Source: Halobacillus halophilus
Lineage (GTDB): Bacteria > Bacillota > Bacilli > Bacillales > Halobacillaceae
DNA: 64,000 nucleotides
Reading direction: 5' to 3'
Assembly: GCF_020171985.1 (NCBI RefSeq)
Contig: NZ_JAIVAL010000001.1
Coordinates: 310,001-374,000, forward strand
Each line of letters opens with the position of its first letter. The first letter of the stretch is position 1. The notes beneath the pieces were generated by a model. That model was not told the origin of the DNA and searched no databases. It saw only the letters and a list, made by a program, of their open reading frames with translations. The position numbers and the translations under genes are program-made. Positions 7,678 to 17,315 of this stretch are shown piece after piece.

Positions 7678-10600
7678 TTATTGAAAGACAAATTCGACTG
7701 AGGAGCCAGAAGGTCCTGATTGGATTTGCAACTTAGCCGGAATTTCTTCTTTCAACTGCGGCACATGAGAAATAATTCCTAACATTCGATTGCCATCCTG
7801 AAGACTTCTTAAACAATCGATAGCCTGCTCCAGCGATACCTCATCTAAAGTACCGAACCCTTCATCTATAAATAACGTGTCAAGCTGCACTCCTCCCGCG
7901 TGTGACTGGACAACGTCGGCCATGCCAAGCGCCAGGCTAAGTGAAGCTTTAAATCCTTCTCCTCCAGATAAAGTCCGCACGGAACGTTTTTGGCCCGTGT
8001 GATGATCAATAACTTCGAGATCCAAACCGCTTTGCGCTCCTCGTTTAGCTAGAGCATCACTGCGCACGAGCTGATAACGATGGTCTGTCATCTGATCAAG
8101 TCTTATATTTGCCTGAACGATTATTTCATCTAGAAAAGCAGCTAAAACATATCGTTCAAGTGACAAGCGAAGATGATTATCACCTCTGGATAACTGAGCA
8201 AGTTCTGCAATATCATAGTAGGCTTGAGCTAAATCACCCTGTTCTGATAACAACGTTTCCATAGTGCTGTACACCTGTTTATTTTGTGACAAAGCCATTT
8301 CCAATTCATTCACGGTCTGCTGCTGTTTAGTCAACTTTTGTTTTTCTACTTCCCATTCATTATGAAGAACATCTAAATCAGGTTTTTCCTGATCAGCCAG
8401 CTTTTCATTTAAACTATGCAGACGTTCTTGAATAATTGCTTTCTGCTGCTTATACTGATCAATCTTTTCCTGCTTTTCATCAATAGACTCCTTAGACAGC
8501 AGAGAATTATGATAACTTTCGACACTGGAAAACTGAAATTGAACGAGCGTTTGATTAAACTTCTGCTTTCGAATTTCCTCTGCCTCTTGTGCCTGCTTTA
8601 CATATTTATTGCCTTCCTCTTCAGCCACTTTAGCCTGCTGCAGCTTATCGCGCAGTTTAGTATAGCTTTTTTGAACGTTTTCCCACTTCTTAAGCTCTTC
8701 TTTATAGGAAGCTTCTGCTTGTTCTGTTAGTTGTTTTAATTTTTGTGGGTTGGTCGTTTCAAAAGAGTAGTTTTCCTGGAAAGACTCTTTTTGTGTCTGT
8801 AATCGAGTTTGCTCTTGATAGCTCGTTTGCCACTCATGCTGAGCCTTTTCAATTTTACTATTCAGCTCTTCCTCACGCTTTTCTATATTTTCAAGCTTTT
8901 TCACAGACTGCTCCATTTCCTCAGCCTGCCTGGCCAGCTCTTCCGAATACTTCCTTTTGGTATCTAAGCTTTGCTCACTTTGCTTGACCGCGCTTTGAAT
9001 TGAGGGTTCATCCATAGCACCTATCACTTCTTTATACTCCTCAAAAAGAGTATCCATCAGTTGCCGCTGCGTTTCTCCTCTGGACTTAACTTGGACCGCT
9101 TCCTCCTGCATCTGCTGAAAGGATTTTTGTTTTTCATCAGCCTCTTGCTTTAACTCTTCAAGCCGGGTCTGACTGACAACCTGGGCAGGCTGAACAGCCG
9201 GTGAAGGATGATGAGAGTTTCCACAAACCGGACAAGGAGCCCCATTTTCCAGCTGGAGAGACAGGGTATAAGCATGGTGCTCACGAATCTCTTCGAGCGC
9301 TTTTTCATAATAGCTTTCAGCATTTTTCTGCTCTTTCTCTATCTGCCTGAACTCTCTCATAAACTGCTGATAGGATGTTCTCATCTCTTTTAATACATCC
9401 CACTCTTTTGCTAAACGCTTTAAATCCTTCAACTGTTTCGTCAGTTGTACAACATCATTCTTAACTTCATACAGTTGACTGGTAACTTTACGCTCATCTT
9501 TACTTATTTCTTTTAGTTTATGCCGTTCTGACTTTAGGTGCTTAAGCTCTTGCTCTAAAGAAGTTACTTGTTCCTTGCTTCTGGTAAGTTTTTGAGTCAT
9601 GTCAGATAACTGGCTTTCGAGTTTTAGGAAATGAGTTAATTTCTTTCTTTCTTCCTCTTTTTGCTCCCATTTTTTCTTTAAATTCTGGCGTTTTTCTTCC
9701 TTTTCTTCAAGTTCTTTGTACTCCTTTTCTATATTAGAATATTCATCTTCCATACGTATTCTATGCTGGGCTTTTGCTTCCTGGTCTGTTTCAGCTTTCT
9801 TTCTTTCCTCTTCTCGATCTTTCCACTGTTGTTCAAACCCCTTCACTTCATCTGCCTGTCTGGCCCATTTGAGCTCTTCTTGAATAGAATTCATTGAGTT
9901 TTCCTGCGATTGCAGGACTTTTTTCTCTTCTAAGAGTCTTTGCTGTTCAGTAAATTGTTCATGCAGCTGTCTCGCTTCATGGAATTGGGTCTGTAATTTA
10001 TCCGCAGATGACGACAAAAGATCTAATTGATTTTGTTCCTGTTTGATTAAACTATTTTGTCGCTCCATTCGTTTGCTTAGTAAGTCGATAATTTTACGCG
10101 GTTCTTCCTGTTCCAAAGTAACTTCCGCTTCCGTTCCCCAATGGATTTTGCCGACTTCCTGTTCAATTTTCCATTGAAATTGTCCAATTTCTTTCTCAAG
10201 TGTTTTGGACTGATCTTTCAAGTAATCGGTTAACTCGGAATAGAATTGTGTTTTAAATATTTTTTGCAGTATATCTTCCCGCTCTTTACTATTCTCTGAA
10301 ATCAACTTTCTAAATTCACCTTGAGGGATCATAATCATTTTCCGAAATTGATCATAGTCAAGCCCCATTACTTCTTCAATATAATCATTTACTTCTTTTA
10401 CTTTAGTTGCCAAAAGTTTTTCATTATCCAAATATGTGATGTAGAGTTCTGCTCTAGCTGGTTCTTCTTTCCAGCCCTCGCCACGCTCTTTCCTTCTCAT
10501 CTGCTTAGGCATGCGGACAATACGATACAATTTTCCTCTTAGTTCAAAGAGAAATTCAACATAGGTAGACTCGCCTTCTTGCGCAAAATGACTGCGCATA

Positions 10601-10794
10601 GAGTCTTGATCACGATCACTTCCGCTTGCACGACCGTATAGGGCGAAACACATCGCATCAAATATCGTCGTTTTACCCGCCCCTGTAGGGCCCGTAATCA
10701 AGAAGATGGCTTCTTCTCCAAGGGAGGAAAAGTCTATTTTTTGTTTATCTCGATAGGGACCAAAAGCCTGCATGGTTAATGTAATGGCTCTCAA
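7678..10794 (-). CDS. sbcC: Exonuclease subunit SbcC (Rad50-like ATPase)
   Basis: This 1038-residue SMC-like ATPase has Walker A GPTGAGKT at residues 35-42, two long coiled-coil arms, a central zinc hook CPVCGN near residue 520, the ABC signature LSGGEGFKASLSLALG near 940, and Walker B LDTLFIDEGFGTLDE near 970. With SbcD it forms an ATP-dependent nuclease that opens DNA hairpins and processes blocked double-strand ends. It begins 3 bases after the sbcD stop, a clear operon. Coiled-coil segments are rich in Glu, Lys and Gln as expected. Confidence 0.96.
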   Translation of the reverse strand: MRAITLTMQAFGPYRDKQKIDFSSLGEEAIFLITGPTGAGKTTIFDAMCFALYGRASGSDRDQDSMRSHFAQEGESTYVEFLFELRGKLYRIVRMPKQMRRKERGEGWKEEPARAELYITYLDNEKLLATKVKEVNDYIEEVMGLDYDQFRKMIMIPQGEFRKLISENSKEREDILQKIFKTQFYSELTDYLKDQSKTLEKEIGQFQWKIEQEVGKIHWGTEAEVTLEQEEPRKIIDLLSKRMERQNSLIKQEQNQLDLLSSSADKLQTQFHEARQLHEQFTEQQRLLEEKKVLQSQENSMNSIQEELKWARQADEVKGFEQQWKDREEERKKAETDQEAKAQHRIRMEDEYSNIEKEYKELEEKEEKRQNLKKKWEQKEEERKKLTHFLKLESQLSDMTQKLTRSKEQVTSLEQELKHLKSERHKLKEISKDERKVTSQLYEVKNDVVQLTKQLKDLKRLAKEWDVLKEMRTSYQQFMREFRQIEKEQKNAESYYEKALEEIREHHAYTLSLQLENGAPCPVCGNSHHPSPAVQPAQVVSQTRLEELKQEADEKQKSFQQMQEEAVQVKSRGETQRQLMDTLFEEYKEVIGAMDEPSIQSAVKQSEQSLDTKRKYSEELARQAEEMEQSVKKLENIEKREEELNSKIEKAQHEWQTSYQEQTRLQTQKESFQENYSFETTNPQKLKQLTEQAEASYKEELKKWENVQKSYTKLRDKLQQAKVAEEEGNKYVKQAQEAEEIRKQKFNQTLVQFQFSSVESYHNSLLSKESIDEKQEKIDQYKQQKAIIQERLHSLNEKLADQEKPDLDVLHNEWEVEKQKLTKQQQTVNELEMALSQNKQVYSTMETLLSEQGDLAQAYYDIAELAQLSRGDNHLRLSLERYVLAAFLDEIIVQANIRLDQMTDHRYQLVRSDALAKRGAQSGLDLEVIDHHTGQKRSVRTLSGGEGFKASLSLALGMADVVQSHAGGVQLDTLFIDEGFGTLDEVSLEQAIDCLRSLQDGNRMLGIISHVPQLKEEIPAKLQIQSGPSGSSVEFVFQ

Positions 10795-10797
10795 AGG

Positions 10798-11952
10798 TTA
10801 CTGCCCCCTTTCTTCTTCTCTCAAAGCATCAATTGCTTGATTGATTAAGTTCTTTCTATGTTCAGAAATCGCGTCCCCTTTAATATCTTCATAAAATGAG
10901 CGGAACAATTCTTCGTGAGAAAGTCTCTGACGCTCTTTAACCTTATTTAATTCATCGATCTGCGTATTTACAGACGATCTTCGCCTCTCGAGGTGTAGAA
11001 TGTTCGGATATACTTTTCTAAGTTTTCCCATGGGATCAATCAGCTGCCCATCATCCAATAGTCTAATATGAAGATAGTTATGAGGACTTGCTGCTGCCTC
11101 CCCAGAGAGTAAATCTTCAAAATACCCTTCCACTAATTCAAAATCCCGGATGGGGTATAAAGGTTTCTTTTTAAAAGTAAGCTCGTTATCCTCCTGCAAA
11201 TCGATAATGGTCACAGATTTCTGGTGACGCACCTCTGAGAATGAGTATTTAAGAATGGAGCCGCTGTATCGTATATGATCATAGGCCACTCTTTGAGGTT
11301 GATGAAGATGACCTAAAGCTACATAGGAAAAATCTTTAAACAGCTGTGCATCTATGTAGGGGCTCCCGCCAATCATGGATAACCGTTCCTCGGATTCACT
11401 CTCCATTCCGCCTGCTAAGAAAGCATGACCGACCCACACATGCCTTTCCGCCATGTTATACCTCTTTTGGATATCCTCTATTAATCTGGAGGCCGCCTCC
11501 TGGTGGCTCTTAATCTCTTCATCTTCAAATAAAGCAGCCACTTCTGCAGGTTCTACATACGGAATAAGATGAAAATGTACAGGTCCATGCGAATCATAAA
11601 GAGTAACGGGCTCACGGGATCTTTTTAACTTTGTATCTAAGAACAAACCTTGTCTCCGAAACAATTGGGATCCAAACTCCAATCGGTCGGGACTGTCATG
11701 ATTGCCCGAAATCGCGAGCACAGGAATTTGAAAATCATTGATTAATTTGGTTAGCACTTGATTCAGTAGATCAACGGCCTGTTTAGGAGGAATCGAACGA
11801 TCATAAAGGTCGCCGGCAATAATGATCACATCCGGTTGTTCTTCCTCCACCATCTCTATAAATCTATCCAAAATAAACGCTTGATCGTCCGTCATATGGA
11901 CATAGTTTACTATTTTACCCAAATGCCAATCCGCTGTGTGCAATATTTTCAT
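10798..11952 (-). CDS. sbcD: Exonuclease subunit SbcD (Mre11-like)
   Basis: This 384-residue calcineurin-like phosphoesterase is the nuclease partner of SbcC. The metal-binding motifs are in order: HTADWHLG at residues 4-11, IIAGDLYDR, AISGNHDSPDR, WVGHAFLAGG and ALGHLHQPQ. The start at 11952 is preferred because family members begin MKxLHTADWH and an AAAGGAG lies upstream. An eight-residue upstream extension has no site of its own. The C-terminal part forms the helix-loop region that contacts the SbcC coiled coil. Confidence 0.96.
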   Translation of the reverse strand: MKILHTADWHLGKIVNYVHMTDDQAFILDRFIEMVEEEQPDVIIIAGDLYDRSIPPKQAVDLLNQVLTKLINDFQIPVLAISGNHDSPDRLEFGSQLFRRQGLFLDTKLKRSREPVTLYDSHGPVHFHLIPYVEPAEVAALFEDEEIKSHQEAASRLIEDIQKRYNMAERHVWVGHAFLAGGMESESEERLSMIGGSPYIDAQLFKDFSYVALGHLHQPQRVAYDHIRYSGSILKYSFSEVRHQKSVTIIDLQEDNELTFKKKPLYPIRDFELVEGYFEDLLSGEAAASPHNYLHIRLLDDGQLIDPMGKLRKVYPNILHLERRRSSVNTQIDELNKVKERQRLSHEELFRSFYEDIKGDAISEHRKNLINQAIDALREEERGQ

Positions 11953-11988
11953 GTTAGCTATACTCCTTTCTCGCAATCATTTCTCTTT

Positions 11989-12210
11989 TTAATTGTCTTC
12001 CTCTATCAAATAGGTGTCATATAAGCGATCAAACACCGATAGAGCGCTCGGAAAAGGGATATTCCACTCTAAGTACCGGCTGATCTCATCGTACGTCTTG
12101 GCTTGTTTAGGGAAGCTATGATCCTGAAACATCCAATCTGCCAGCTTTTTCTCATCATTCTCTGTCCGGTTTCCTCGGTAACGCATCATATAGTGATAAA
12201 AGGATCTCAT
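11989..12210 (-). CDS. yozE: YozE family protein (UPF0346, SAM-like fold)
   Basis: This 73-residue protein starts at ATG 12210, 7 bases after AGGAGG. It has the family pattern: MRSFYHYMMRYRG at the start, DHSFPKQAKTYDEISRYLE in the middle, and FDRLYDTY near the end. B. subtilis YozE (74 residues) has a sterile-alpha-motif-like helical fold. Its role is unknown. It ends 36 bases before sbcD on the same strand, so it may be the first gene of the sbcDC transcript. Confidence 0.85.
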   Translation of the reverse strand: MRSFYHYMMRYRGNRTENDEKKLADWMFQDHSFPKQAKTYDEISRYLEWNIPFPSALSVFDRLYDTYLIEEDN

Positions 12211-12280
12211 TAATTTTCCTCCTGAATTTTTGTACCTTAGTTTTATCATGGACACCCCATAACTTCAAAATGATACCTAT

Positions 12281-12320
12281 AAAAAAGAATCCCCGTTAAG
12301 TTTTTCAGAGGATTCTTACT
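12281..12320 (-). terminator. tatC terminator
   Basis: AAGAATCC (minus strand, 12317-12310) pairs with GGATTCTT (12292-12285) and is followed by a T-run. It begins a few bases after the tatC stop. Confidence 0.75.
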
Positions 12321-12323
12321 TTG

Positions 12324-13082
12324 CTATTCTTCTTCTTTTTCCATATATTCCTGATGGTTTTTTAATTTATTTCGGTAAACGATACGCGATAGTATAATAC
12401 TTACTTCATATAACACAATTAATGGCACAGCCACTACCAGCTGAAGAATAAAGTCAGGCGGGGAAATAATGGTGCCAATAATTACGAGTACAAAATATGC
12501 GTATTTCCTGATTTTCACTAACAATACCGGGTTCACTATTCCAAGACTCGTTAGAAACATGGTCAGAATAGGAATTTCAAAGAGAACCGCAAATGGAATC
12601 GTTACTCGAAATAAAAAACGAAAATATCTTTCCACCGTGAAAATTTCATTGAACATGCCATCGTTTAAGGATAAAAGGAACGGCAATATGAACTGAACAA
12701 ACACCATATAACCAAAAGCTAAACCACCTATGAACAACAGGAAAATAGCCGGAATATAAGATAAAGACACCCGCGTTTCCTTAGGGGTCAGCGCCGGTTT
12801 AACGAACAGCCAGATTTGTAAAGTTAGTATAGGCAGCGTTCCTACAATTGCAATAAGACTAGCAATCGTAAAAACAATCCATATAATTTCCCCAGGGCTT
12901 GTCATATGAAGTTCGAAAGGAAGGTCATTCACAAAAAATCCCTGGATCGGCCTGACATAATACAAGCCAGCTGCAAAGAACGCTATAAAAAATACAAGCG
13001 TCCAAATAATCCGCTTTCTTAATTCGGTTAAGTGATCCGTTACATTCATTTCTATATCTTGACTGATTTTATTTGCTGCCAA
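12324..13082 (-). CDS. tatC: Sec-independent translocase subunit TatC
   Basis: This integral membrane protein of about 252 residues has six predicted segments. It is the receptor for twin-arginine signal peptides. Markers are HLTELRKRIIW near the N-terminus, the conserved region LTPKETR, and FEIPILTMFLTSLGIV. The Shine-Dalgarno GGAGG directly abuts the GTG at 13091 but is 8 bases from the TTG at 13082, so I place the start at TTG. It follows two tatA genes on the same strand with a hairpin between. The window also encodes a Tat-type substrate, the Rieske protein QcrA. Confidence 0.93.
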   Translation of the reverse strand: MAANKISQDIEMNVTDHLTELRKRIIWTLVFFIAFFAAGLYYVRPIQGFFVNDLPFELHMTSPGEIIWIVFTIASLIAIVGTLPILTLQIWLFVKPALTPKETRVSLSYIPAIFLLFIGGLAFGYMVFVQFILPFLLSLNDGMFNEIFTVERYFRFLFRVTIPFAVLFEIPILTMFLTSLGIVNPVLLVKIRKYAYFVLVIIGTIISPPDFILQLVVAVPLIVLYEVSIILSRIVYRNKLKNHQEYMEKEEE

Positions 13083-13116
13083 ATCATCCACCTCCAGGCT
13101 TTAAGACGCAGCCTGA

Positions 13117-13156
13117 CAAAAAGAAGATGTAAGGATCAGGCCCTTACACCTTCTTT
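13117..13156 (-). terminator. Hairpin/terminator between tatA and tatC
   Basis: A long stem (13142-13155 with 13121-13134, one mismatch) is followed on the minus strand by a short T-run. It probably lets most tatA transcripts end before tatC, favouring excess TatA. Confidence 0.7.
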
Positions 13157-13162
13157 ATTCAT

Positions 13163-13357
13163 TTATTCGTCTTTATTTTTGTTTTCGGATTTATTACTGC
13201 TGTCTCCATCGGACATAATGTCCCCAGTCGCTTTTTTAAACTCTTTCAGGGAACTGCCAAAAGCTTTGCCAATTTCCGGCAGCTTCGATGGTCCAAACAC
13301 AACCAGCGCAATAATTAATATCAGGATGAGTCCTGGCACACCAATGCTCGATAACAT
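13163..13357 (-). CDS. tatA: Twin-arginine translocase subunit TatA (copy nearest tatC)
   Basis: This 64-residue protein has a single N-terminal membrane helix ([19 protein letters not shown]), the [14 protein letters not shown] hinge and an amphipathic helix, then a charged Ser/Lys/Asp tail. TatA oligomers form the pore of the Tat system. The start ATG at 13357 follows GGAGG with 8-base spacing. It is close in sequence to the TatA encoded about 50 bases upstream, which suggests tandem duplication. Gram-positive TatA proteins usually serve both TatA and TatB roles. Confidence 0.93.
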   Translation of the reverse strand: MLSSIGVPGLILILIIALVVFGPSKLPEIGKAFGSSLKEFKKATGDIMSDGDSSNKSENKNKDE

Positions 13358-13407
13358 AGTTCATCCCTCCAATTCTTATGTTCTTTCGCAGTATGGTAAC
13401 TTAAGTA

Positions 13408-13593
13408 TCAAATGTTTTTTTGGTCAGACGGTTTATCTTTTTCCTCATCTGTCAAGTCACGAGCGGAATTCTTAAACTCCTTCAGCGTTTCCCCCGCTGC
13501 TTTGCCAATCTCCGGAAGTTTCTTAGGTCCAAAAATAACAAGTGCAATGGTTAAAATTAATATCAAGCCTGGGATTCCAATACTTGAGAGCAT
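13408..13593 (-). CDS. tatA: Twin-arginine translocase subunit TatA (second copy)
   Basis: This paralogue of about 61 residues has the same order of membrane helix ([19 protein letters not shown]), [10 protein letters not shown] hinge and amphipathic helix ([11 protein letters not shown]). Its tail is short and charged. I take ATG 13593, which aligns with the start of its neighbour and has GGCGGTGA upstream. A GTG three codons earlier is possible. The acidic-basic tails of the two copies differ, while the membrane and hinge parts are nearly the same. Confidence 0.9.
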   Translation of the reverse strand: MLSSIGIPGLILILTIALVIFGPKKLPEIGKAAGETLKEFKNSARDLTDEEKDKPSDQKNI

Positions 13594-13717
13594 ATCTTTC
13601 ACCGCCTTTTAATAGTAAATCTGGATGATCAATCGTTATATAGAAAAACTACACATCAAATTGTCATTTAACGGCTCTTTTCCTATCATATCACGATCTT
13701 GTCCAAATGTCTTGGTT

Positions 13718-14314
13718 TCATAAAATTTTGCAAATCTCCTGAGCCTTCCGATAATCTTCCGGGGTATTCATATTAAAAAAATGGCGGTTCACCACTTCCC
13801 TCGAAAGAGGTTGAAAATCAGTTACATAAACCGAATGGACCTGCTCAAGCAATAGACTTACCTTGCGCTCTCCATTAAGAAGTAAAGTTTCAATAATCGG
13901 AAGACAGGATTTACGGTAAATACCAGATAGCAGCTGAAGACGACCCTCATATTCCGGGACTACAGCATCAATCGTTTGGTCTGCGAAGGAGGATAGGTAG
14001 TTATAGACGCTCTCATGAATAAACGGAGTATCGCATGCTGATAAGAAAAACCATTCTTCCCCTCTAGCATTCATTACGGTGTGAAGACCACCAAGCGGCC
14101 CGGCATCCTGATAAATATCCTGGATGGAGGGAATGGGTAAATCCGGCCCTTTATTCTGATTCATCACTACAGTTGATACAGATTTTTGCAGTTCTTTTAA
14201 TATACGGGCCACTACGGGCTGCCCGCCCAAATTCAGCCAGGCTTTATCTTTTCCCATCCTCGTGGAGCCTCCGCCAGCAAGGATAACACCGCAAGCGTTT
14301 AACTCTTTACTCAT
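13718..14314 (-). CDS. mobA: Molybdenum cofactor guanylyltransferase MobA
   Basis: This 198-residue protein has the nucleotidyltransferase signature VILAGGGSTRMGKDKAWL near residues 9-26, then DAGPLGGLHTV and the metal-binding SACDTPF. MobA links GMP to molybdopterin to make the bis-MGD-type cofactor. Its start overlaps the dfrA stop in an ATGA arrangement, so translation is probably coupled. No other molybdenum cofactor genes are in the window. The link with dfrA is positional only. Many molybdoenzymes are exported by Tat, whose genes lie next downstream. Confidence 0.88.
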   Translation of the reverse strand: MSKELNACGVILAGGGSTRMGKDKAWLNLGGQPVVARILKELQKSVSTVVMNQNKGPDLPIPSIQDIYQDAGPLGGLHTVMNARGEEWFFLSACDTPFIHESVYNYLSSFADQTIDAVVPEYEGRLQLLSGIYRKSCLPIIETLLLNGERKVSLLLEQVHSVYVTDFQPLSREVVNRHFFNMNTPEDYRKAQEICKIL

Positions 14315-14805
14315 GCTTTTTTCCGATCGTAGGTTCTAAAATAATAATCGTACGGGTTTTTCTCATCTTTTTTTCCTTTGTTTTCATCAATGAGTTTCCA
14401 ATCCTCTATATTAAATGGTGGAAAATGCGTATCGCCTTCAAACTCAGCATCAATATATGTTAAGTACATCCGATCAGCATAAGGATACATTTTCTCAAAA
14501 AGTACGCTTCCTCCGATGATAAACCATTCTTTTTCGGGATGTTCTTTTTCCAGATTAATTATATCTTCAATCGAATGAATAACTTCACAACCTTCACGAG
14601 AATAATTTTCATTGCTCGTTATTACGATGTGCTTCCTCTCCGGAAGAGGTTTACCAAATGATTCAAATGTTTTTCTTCCCATGATAATCGTTTGTCCCCA
14701 GGTCTTGTCCTTAAAAAATTTAAAGTCGTTCGGAATATGCCACGGAAGATCATTATCCTTTCCGATCAAGCGGTTTTTATCCATTGCAAAAATAAATGAT
14801 ATCAT
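14311..14805 (-). CDS. dfrA: Dihydrofolate reductase
   Basis: This enzyme of about 164 residues reduces dihydrofolate to tetrahydrofolate with NADPH. Markers are FAMDKNRLIGKDNDLPWHIPND at the start (Met20 loop, catalytic acid in the following helix), IIMGRKTFES (NADPH phosphate site) and WFIIGGSVLFEKMYPYADRMYLT. The ATG at 14805 fits the family start and has GAGGTGAAGG upstream, so I prefer it to the GTG at 14814. It follows thyA by about 20 bases, the classic thyA-dfrA pair in which DHFR recycles the folate that ThyA oxidises. Confidence 0.96.
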   Translation of the reverse strand: MISFIFAMDKNRLIGKDNDLPWHIPNDFKFFKDKTWGQTIIMGRKTFESFGKPLPERKHIVITSNENYSREGCEVIHSIEDIINLEKEHPEKEWFIIGGSVLFEKMYPYADRMYLTYIDAEFEGDTHFPPFNIEDWKLIDENKGKKDEKNPYDYYFRTYDRKKA

Positions 14806-14825
14806 TACCTTCACCTCGTTTGATT

Positions 14826-15785
14826 TTATACAGCTATGGGAGCTTTGATTCCAGGATACGGATCATACCCTTCTATGGAAATGTCCTCCATCTCGAAATC
14901 AAATACACGATCTTTTTCAGGATTTAATGAGATTTTCGGCAGTGCCTTAGGTGTTCGATTCAGCTGCTTGTGCACTTGTTCTATATGATTGCTGTAAATA
15001 TGGGCATCTCCAAGAGTAAGAACAAACTCTCCAGGTTCCAGCTCACATTCACGGGCGATTAAATGGGTGAGTAGTGCATAACTAGCAATATTAAACGGGA
15101 CGCCTAAGAATATATCCGCACTTCTTTGATATAACTGGCAGGACAGTTTCCCATCAGCTACATAAAATTGAAACATTGCATGGCAGGGCGGCAAAGCCAT
15201 GTTAGATGGTACATCCTCCGGATTCCAGGCTGTTACGATATGCCGCCTTGAATCGGGATTACTCTTAATCCCTTCAATAACGTTTTTCAACTGATCGATC
15301 GTCTGACCCTGAGAGGTTTTCCACGCACGCCACTGCTTTCCATAAACGTTACCCAGGTCACCGAATCGTTCAGCAAACGAATCATCTGTGAGAATCTTTT
15401 CTTTAAAATGTTCCATTTGCTCATTATATTGTCCTTTAAATGCTTCATCTTTTAAACTTCTTCTTCCAAAATCGGTCATATCTGGTCCGTGGTACTCATC
15501 GCTTTCCACCCACGCCTGAAAAGCCCATTCATTCCATATGTTGTTATTATGCTGAAGAAGATAACGAATGTTCGTATCACCTTTGATAAACCACAGCAAT
15601 TCACTTGCTACTAACCGAAAGGGTACTTTTTTGGTCGTTAAAAGCGGAAAACCGTCCTCAAGGTTAAACCTGAGCTGGTGTCCAAATACAGAAAAGGTTC
15701 CCGTTCCTGTTCGATCTCCTTTTTCATGTCCTGCATCCAGGACGTGCTGGCATAAATCTAAATACGCTTGTTCATTTTTAACCAC
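14826..15785 (-). CDS. thyA: Thymidylate synthase (long, Lactobacillus casei type)
   Basis: This 319-residue enzyme methylates dUMP to dTMP using methylene-tetrahydrofolate. The catalytic cysteine is in [11 protein letters not shown] near residue 200, with [10 protein letters not shown] before it and [16 protein letters not shown] after it. The region from about 85 to 140 contains the insertion that separates the long L. casei type (about 316 residues) from the 264-residue E. coli type. It is the first gene of the thyA-dfrA-mobA cluster. The start ATG at 15785 has AGGAAG upstream. Confidence 0.96.
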   Translation of the reverse strand: MVKNEQAYLDLCQHVLDAGHEKGDRTGTGTFSVFGHQLRFNLEDGFPLLTTKKVPFRLVASELLWFIKGDTNIRYLLQHNNNIWNEWAFQAWVESDEYHGPDMTDFGRRSLKDEAFKGQYNEQMEHFKEKILTDDSFAERFGDLGNVYGKQWRAWKTSQGQTIDQLKNVIEGIKSNPDSRRHIVTAWNPEDVPSNMALPPCHAMFQFYVADGKLSCQLYQRSADIFLGVPFNIASYALLTHLIARECELEPGEFVLTLGDAHIYSNHIEQVHKQLNRTPKALPKISLNPEKDRVFDFEMEDISIEGYDPYPGIKAPIAV

Positions 15786-15811
15786 TATGCTTCCTCCTCT
15801 GGGTGAATGTT

Positions 15812-16411
15812 TTAATCTAGCTGCTTTTCTCTCTTAAATTCCAGTAAATATTCTTCCATAAAACGATGTCTGCGCTCAGCTTCCTGTCGTCCACTTTCTG
15901 TATTCATCATCCCGGAAAGCTTTAATAATTTATCGTGAAAATGCTGGATAGAAGAGGAAGCATCCCCTTCTTCATTATCGATCCTCTGGCCCTTTGCTCC
16001 TCCATATGTGAATGCACGAGCAATACCGATAGCACCGATGGCATCTAACCGGTCTGCGTCCTGAACAACAGCGCCCAAATAGGACGAGGGCTTTTTCCCT
16101 TTTCGAAAGGAAACGGTCTCTATAGCTTTCTCAATCTCATTTTTTTGGAAAGGTGTGAAATTCCATTCGAGTAGTAATCGATTCCTCTCTTCTACTGCCT
16201 TATCAGGATTTATAAATAATTTTTCATCTCCTATATCATGAAGCCAGCCTGCTGCTTCTGCAAGTACTGGATCAACCTCCTCTTCATCAGCGAGCTTACG
16301 GGACCAGAGTGCCACACGCTTCATATGGTCAAAACCGTGTCCTGTCGTATCCTGCTCGAACTGTTTTTTTACATACGTTTCCATTCTTTTGAGTCGGTGG
16401 TCTTTCTCCAT
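15812..16411 (-). CDS. HD domain phosphohydrolase (YpgQ/YedJ-like)
   Basis: This 199-residue protein has a metal-dependent HD domain: [10 protein letters not shown] (first His), [12 protein letters not shown] (HD pair near residue 56), and [20 protein letters not shown] (second Asp). These match the B. subtilis YpgQ and E. coli YedJ group. YpgQ has been described as a pyrophosphohydrolase acting on nucleotides. It has AGGAGG 5 bases before the ATG and starts 8 bases after the DUF72 stop, so the two are one unit, possibly running on into thyA. Confidence 0.82.
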   Translation of the reverse strand: MEKDHRLKRMETYVKKQFEQDTTGHGFDHMKRVALWSRKLADEEEVDPVLAEAAGWLHDIGDEKLFINPDKAVEERNRLLLEWNFTPFQKNEIEKAIETVSFRKGKKPSSYLGAVVQDADRLDAIGAIGIARAFTYGGAKGQRIDNEEGDASSSIQHFHDKLLKLSGMMNTESGRQEAERRHRFMEEYLLEFKREKQLD

Positions 16412-16419
16412 AAATCCTC

Positions 16420-17274
16420 CTAAAATTGAAACAGGTCCATTTGTCTAGGATTCAAATCGTTGTAAGTGACCCCTAAAATGTCCTGCATTTGTTTAGCGTT
16501 ATCCGCAGCATCGCCGCCGGAATTATTATTGAAAAGTAAAGTAATGTCCGGGGTTTGTTTTTTTAGTTCATGGATTCTTTCAGCCCATTCCTTCAGTTCT
16601 TCCTCATTATATCTATAAAGAAAACGAACTTTTCTCCAATCTTCTCTGCCGTTCTTATTCCATCCGTGAATATTACGGCCATGAAAGCGGACAAGTGATT
16701 TACTCGGGTGGGTGGGCTCTAAAACGCGGGGCACAGAACCTTCTCCAGCTTGAGGCTCATCACAAATGGTATGAATCCACTGTTGATCTTTCATAAATGA
16801 TAAGGTCTGTTCTTTATACTGGGGCTGGAACCAGCTTTGGTTTCTAAATTCAAGAGCAAGAGGATAATCGGACAGCCACTCTCTAATAAAGCGCAGTTTT
16901 TGTATGTTTTGTTTTTTTACATCAAACCACGGTGGAAATTGGAATAAAAGAGCATTGATTTTACCTTTTTCCCAGGCGGGTTGTATCGATTCTTCATACT
17001 GCTTCATTAATTCTTTTACTTCTTGTTTTGTACGTTCCTGTCTATCGTGTCCTGTCAGATGGCTAAAAGCTTTTATAACAAATCTAAATGATTCCGGGGT
17101 TTGTTTCATCCACTTTTCGTAGTGGGACTGCGGCTGTATTGCATAAAATGCGGTATCTACTTCTACCACAGGAAAGTGAGAAGCATATTCAGGTAATTTT
17201 TCATTTCCTTTTGTTTGATGCGAGTATAGGGAAGCATGATCTCCCCAGCCAGTCAAACCAATTTGAATAGCCAA
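16420..17274 (-). CDS. DUF72 family protein (YunF-like, TIM barrel)
   Basis: This 284-residue protein has the DUF72 hallmarks: IGLTGWGDHASLY at the start, VEVDTAFYAIQP, FRFVIKAFSHLTGH, LLFQFPPWF, ALEFRNQSWF, VRFHGRN and LLFNNNSGGDAADNA near the end. The fold is a TIM barrel with conserved acidic and His residues, and the family is suspected to bind metal or act on nucleic acids, without a proven activity. The start is a TTG at 17274 after GGAGGAAGAGGA. It is followed 8 bases later by the HD gene. Confidence 0.85.
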   Translation of the reverse strand: MAIQIGLTGWGDHASLYSHQTKGNEKLPEYASHFPVVEVDTAFYAIQPQSHYEKWMKQTPESFRFVIKAFSHLTGHDRQERTKQEVKELMKQYEESIQPAWEKGKINALLFQFPPWFDVKKQNIQKLRFIREWLSDYPLALEFRNQSWFQPQYKEQTLSFMKDQQWIHTICDEPQAGEGSVPRVLEPTHPSKSLVRFHGRNIHGWNKNGREDWRKVRFLYRYNEEELKEWAERIHELKKQTPDITLLFNNNSGGDAADNAKQMQDILGVTYNDLNPRQMDLFQF

Positions 17275-17315
17275 TCCTCTTCCTCCTTGTCCTCTTATGT
17301 AATTAAAATCATTGT

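Noticed and set aside
8416-8987. Hydrophobic plus-strand frames in sbcC
   Set aside because: Antisense of coiled-coil coding sequence (Glu/Lys/Gln codons) gives Phe/Leu-rich shadows.
13718-14314. Molybdenum cofactor cluster
   Set aside because: Only mobA is present, so no cluster is claimed.
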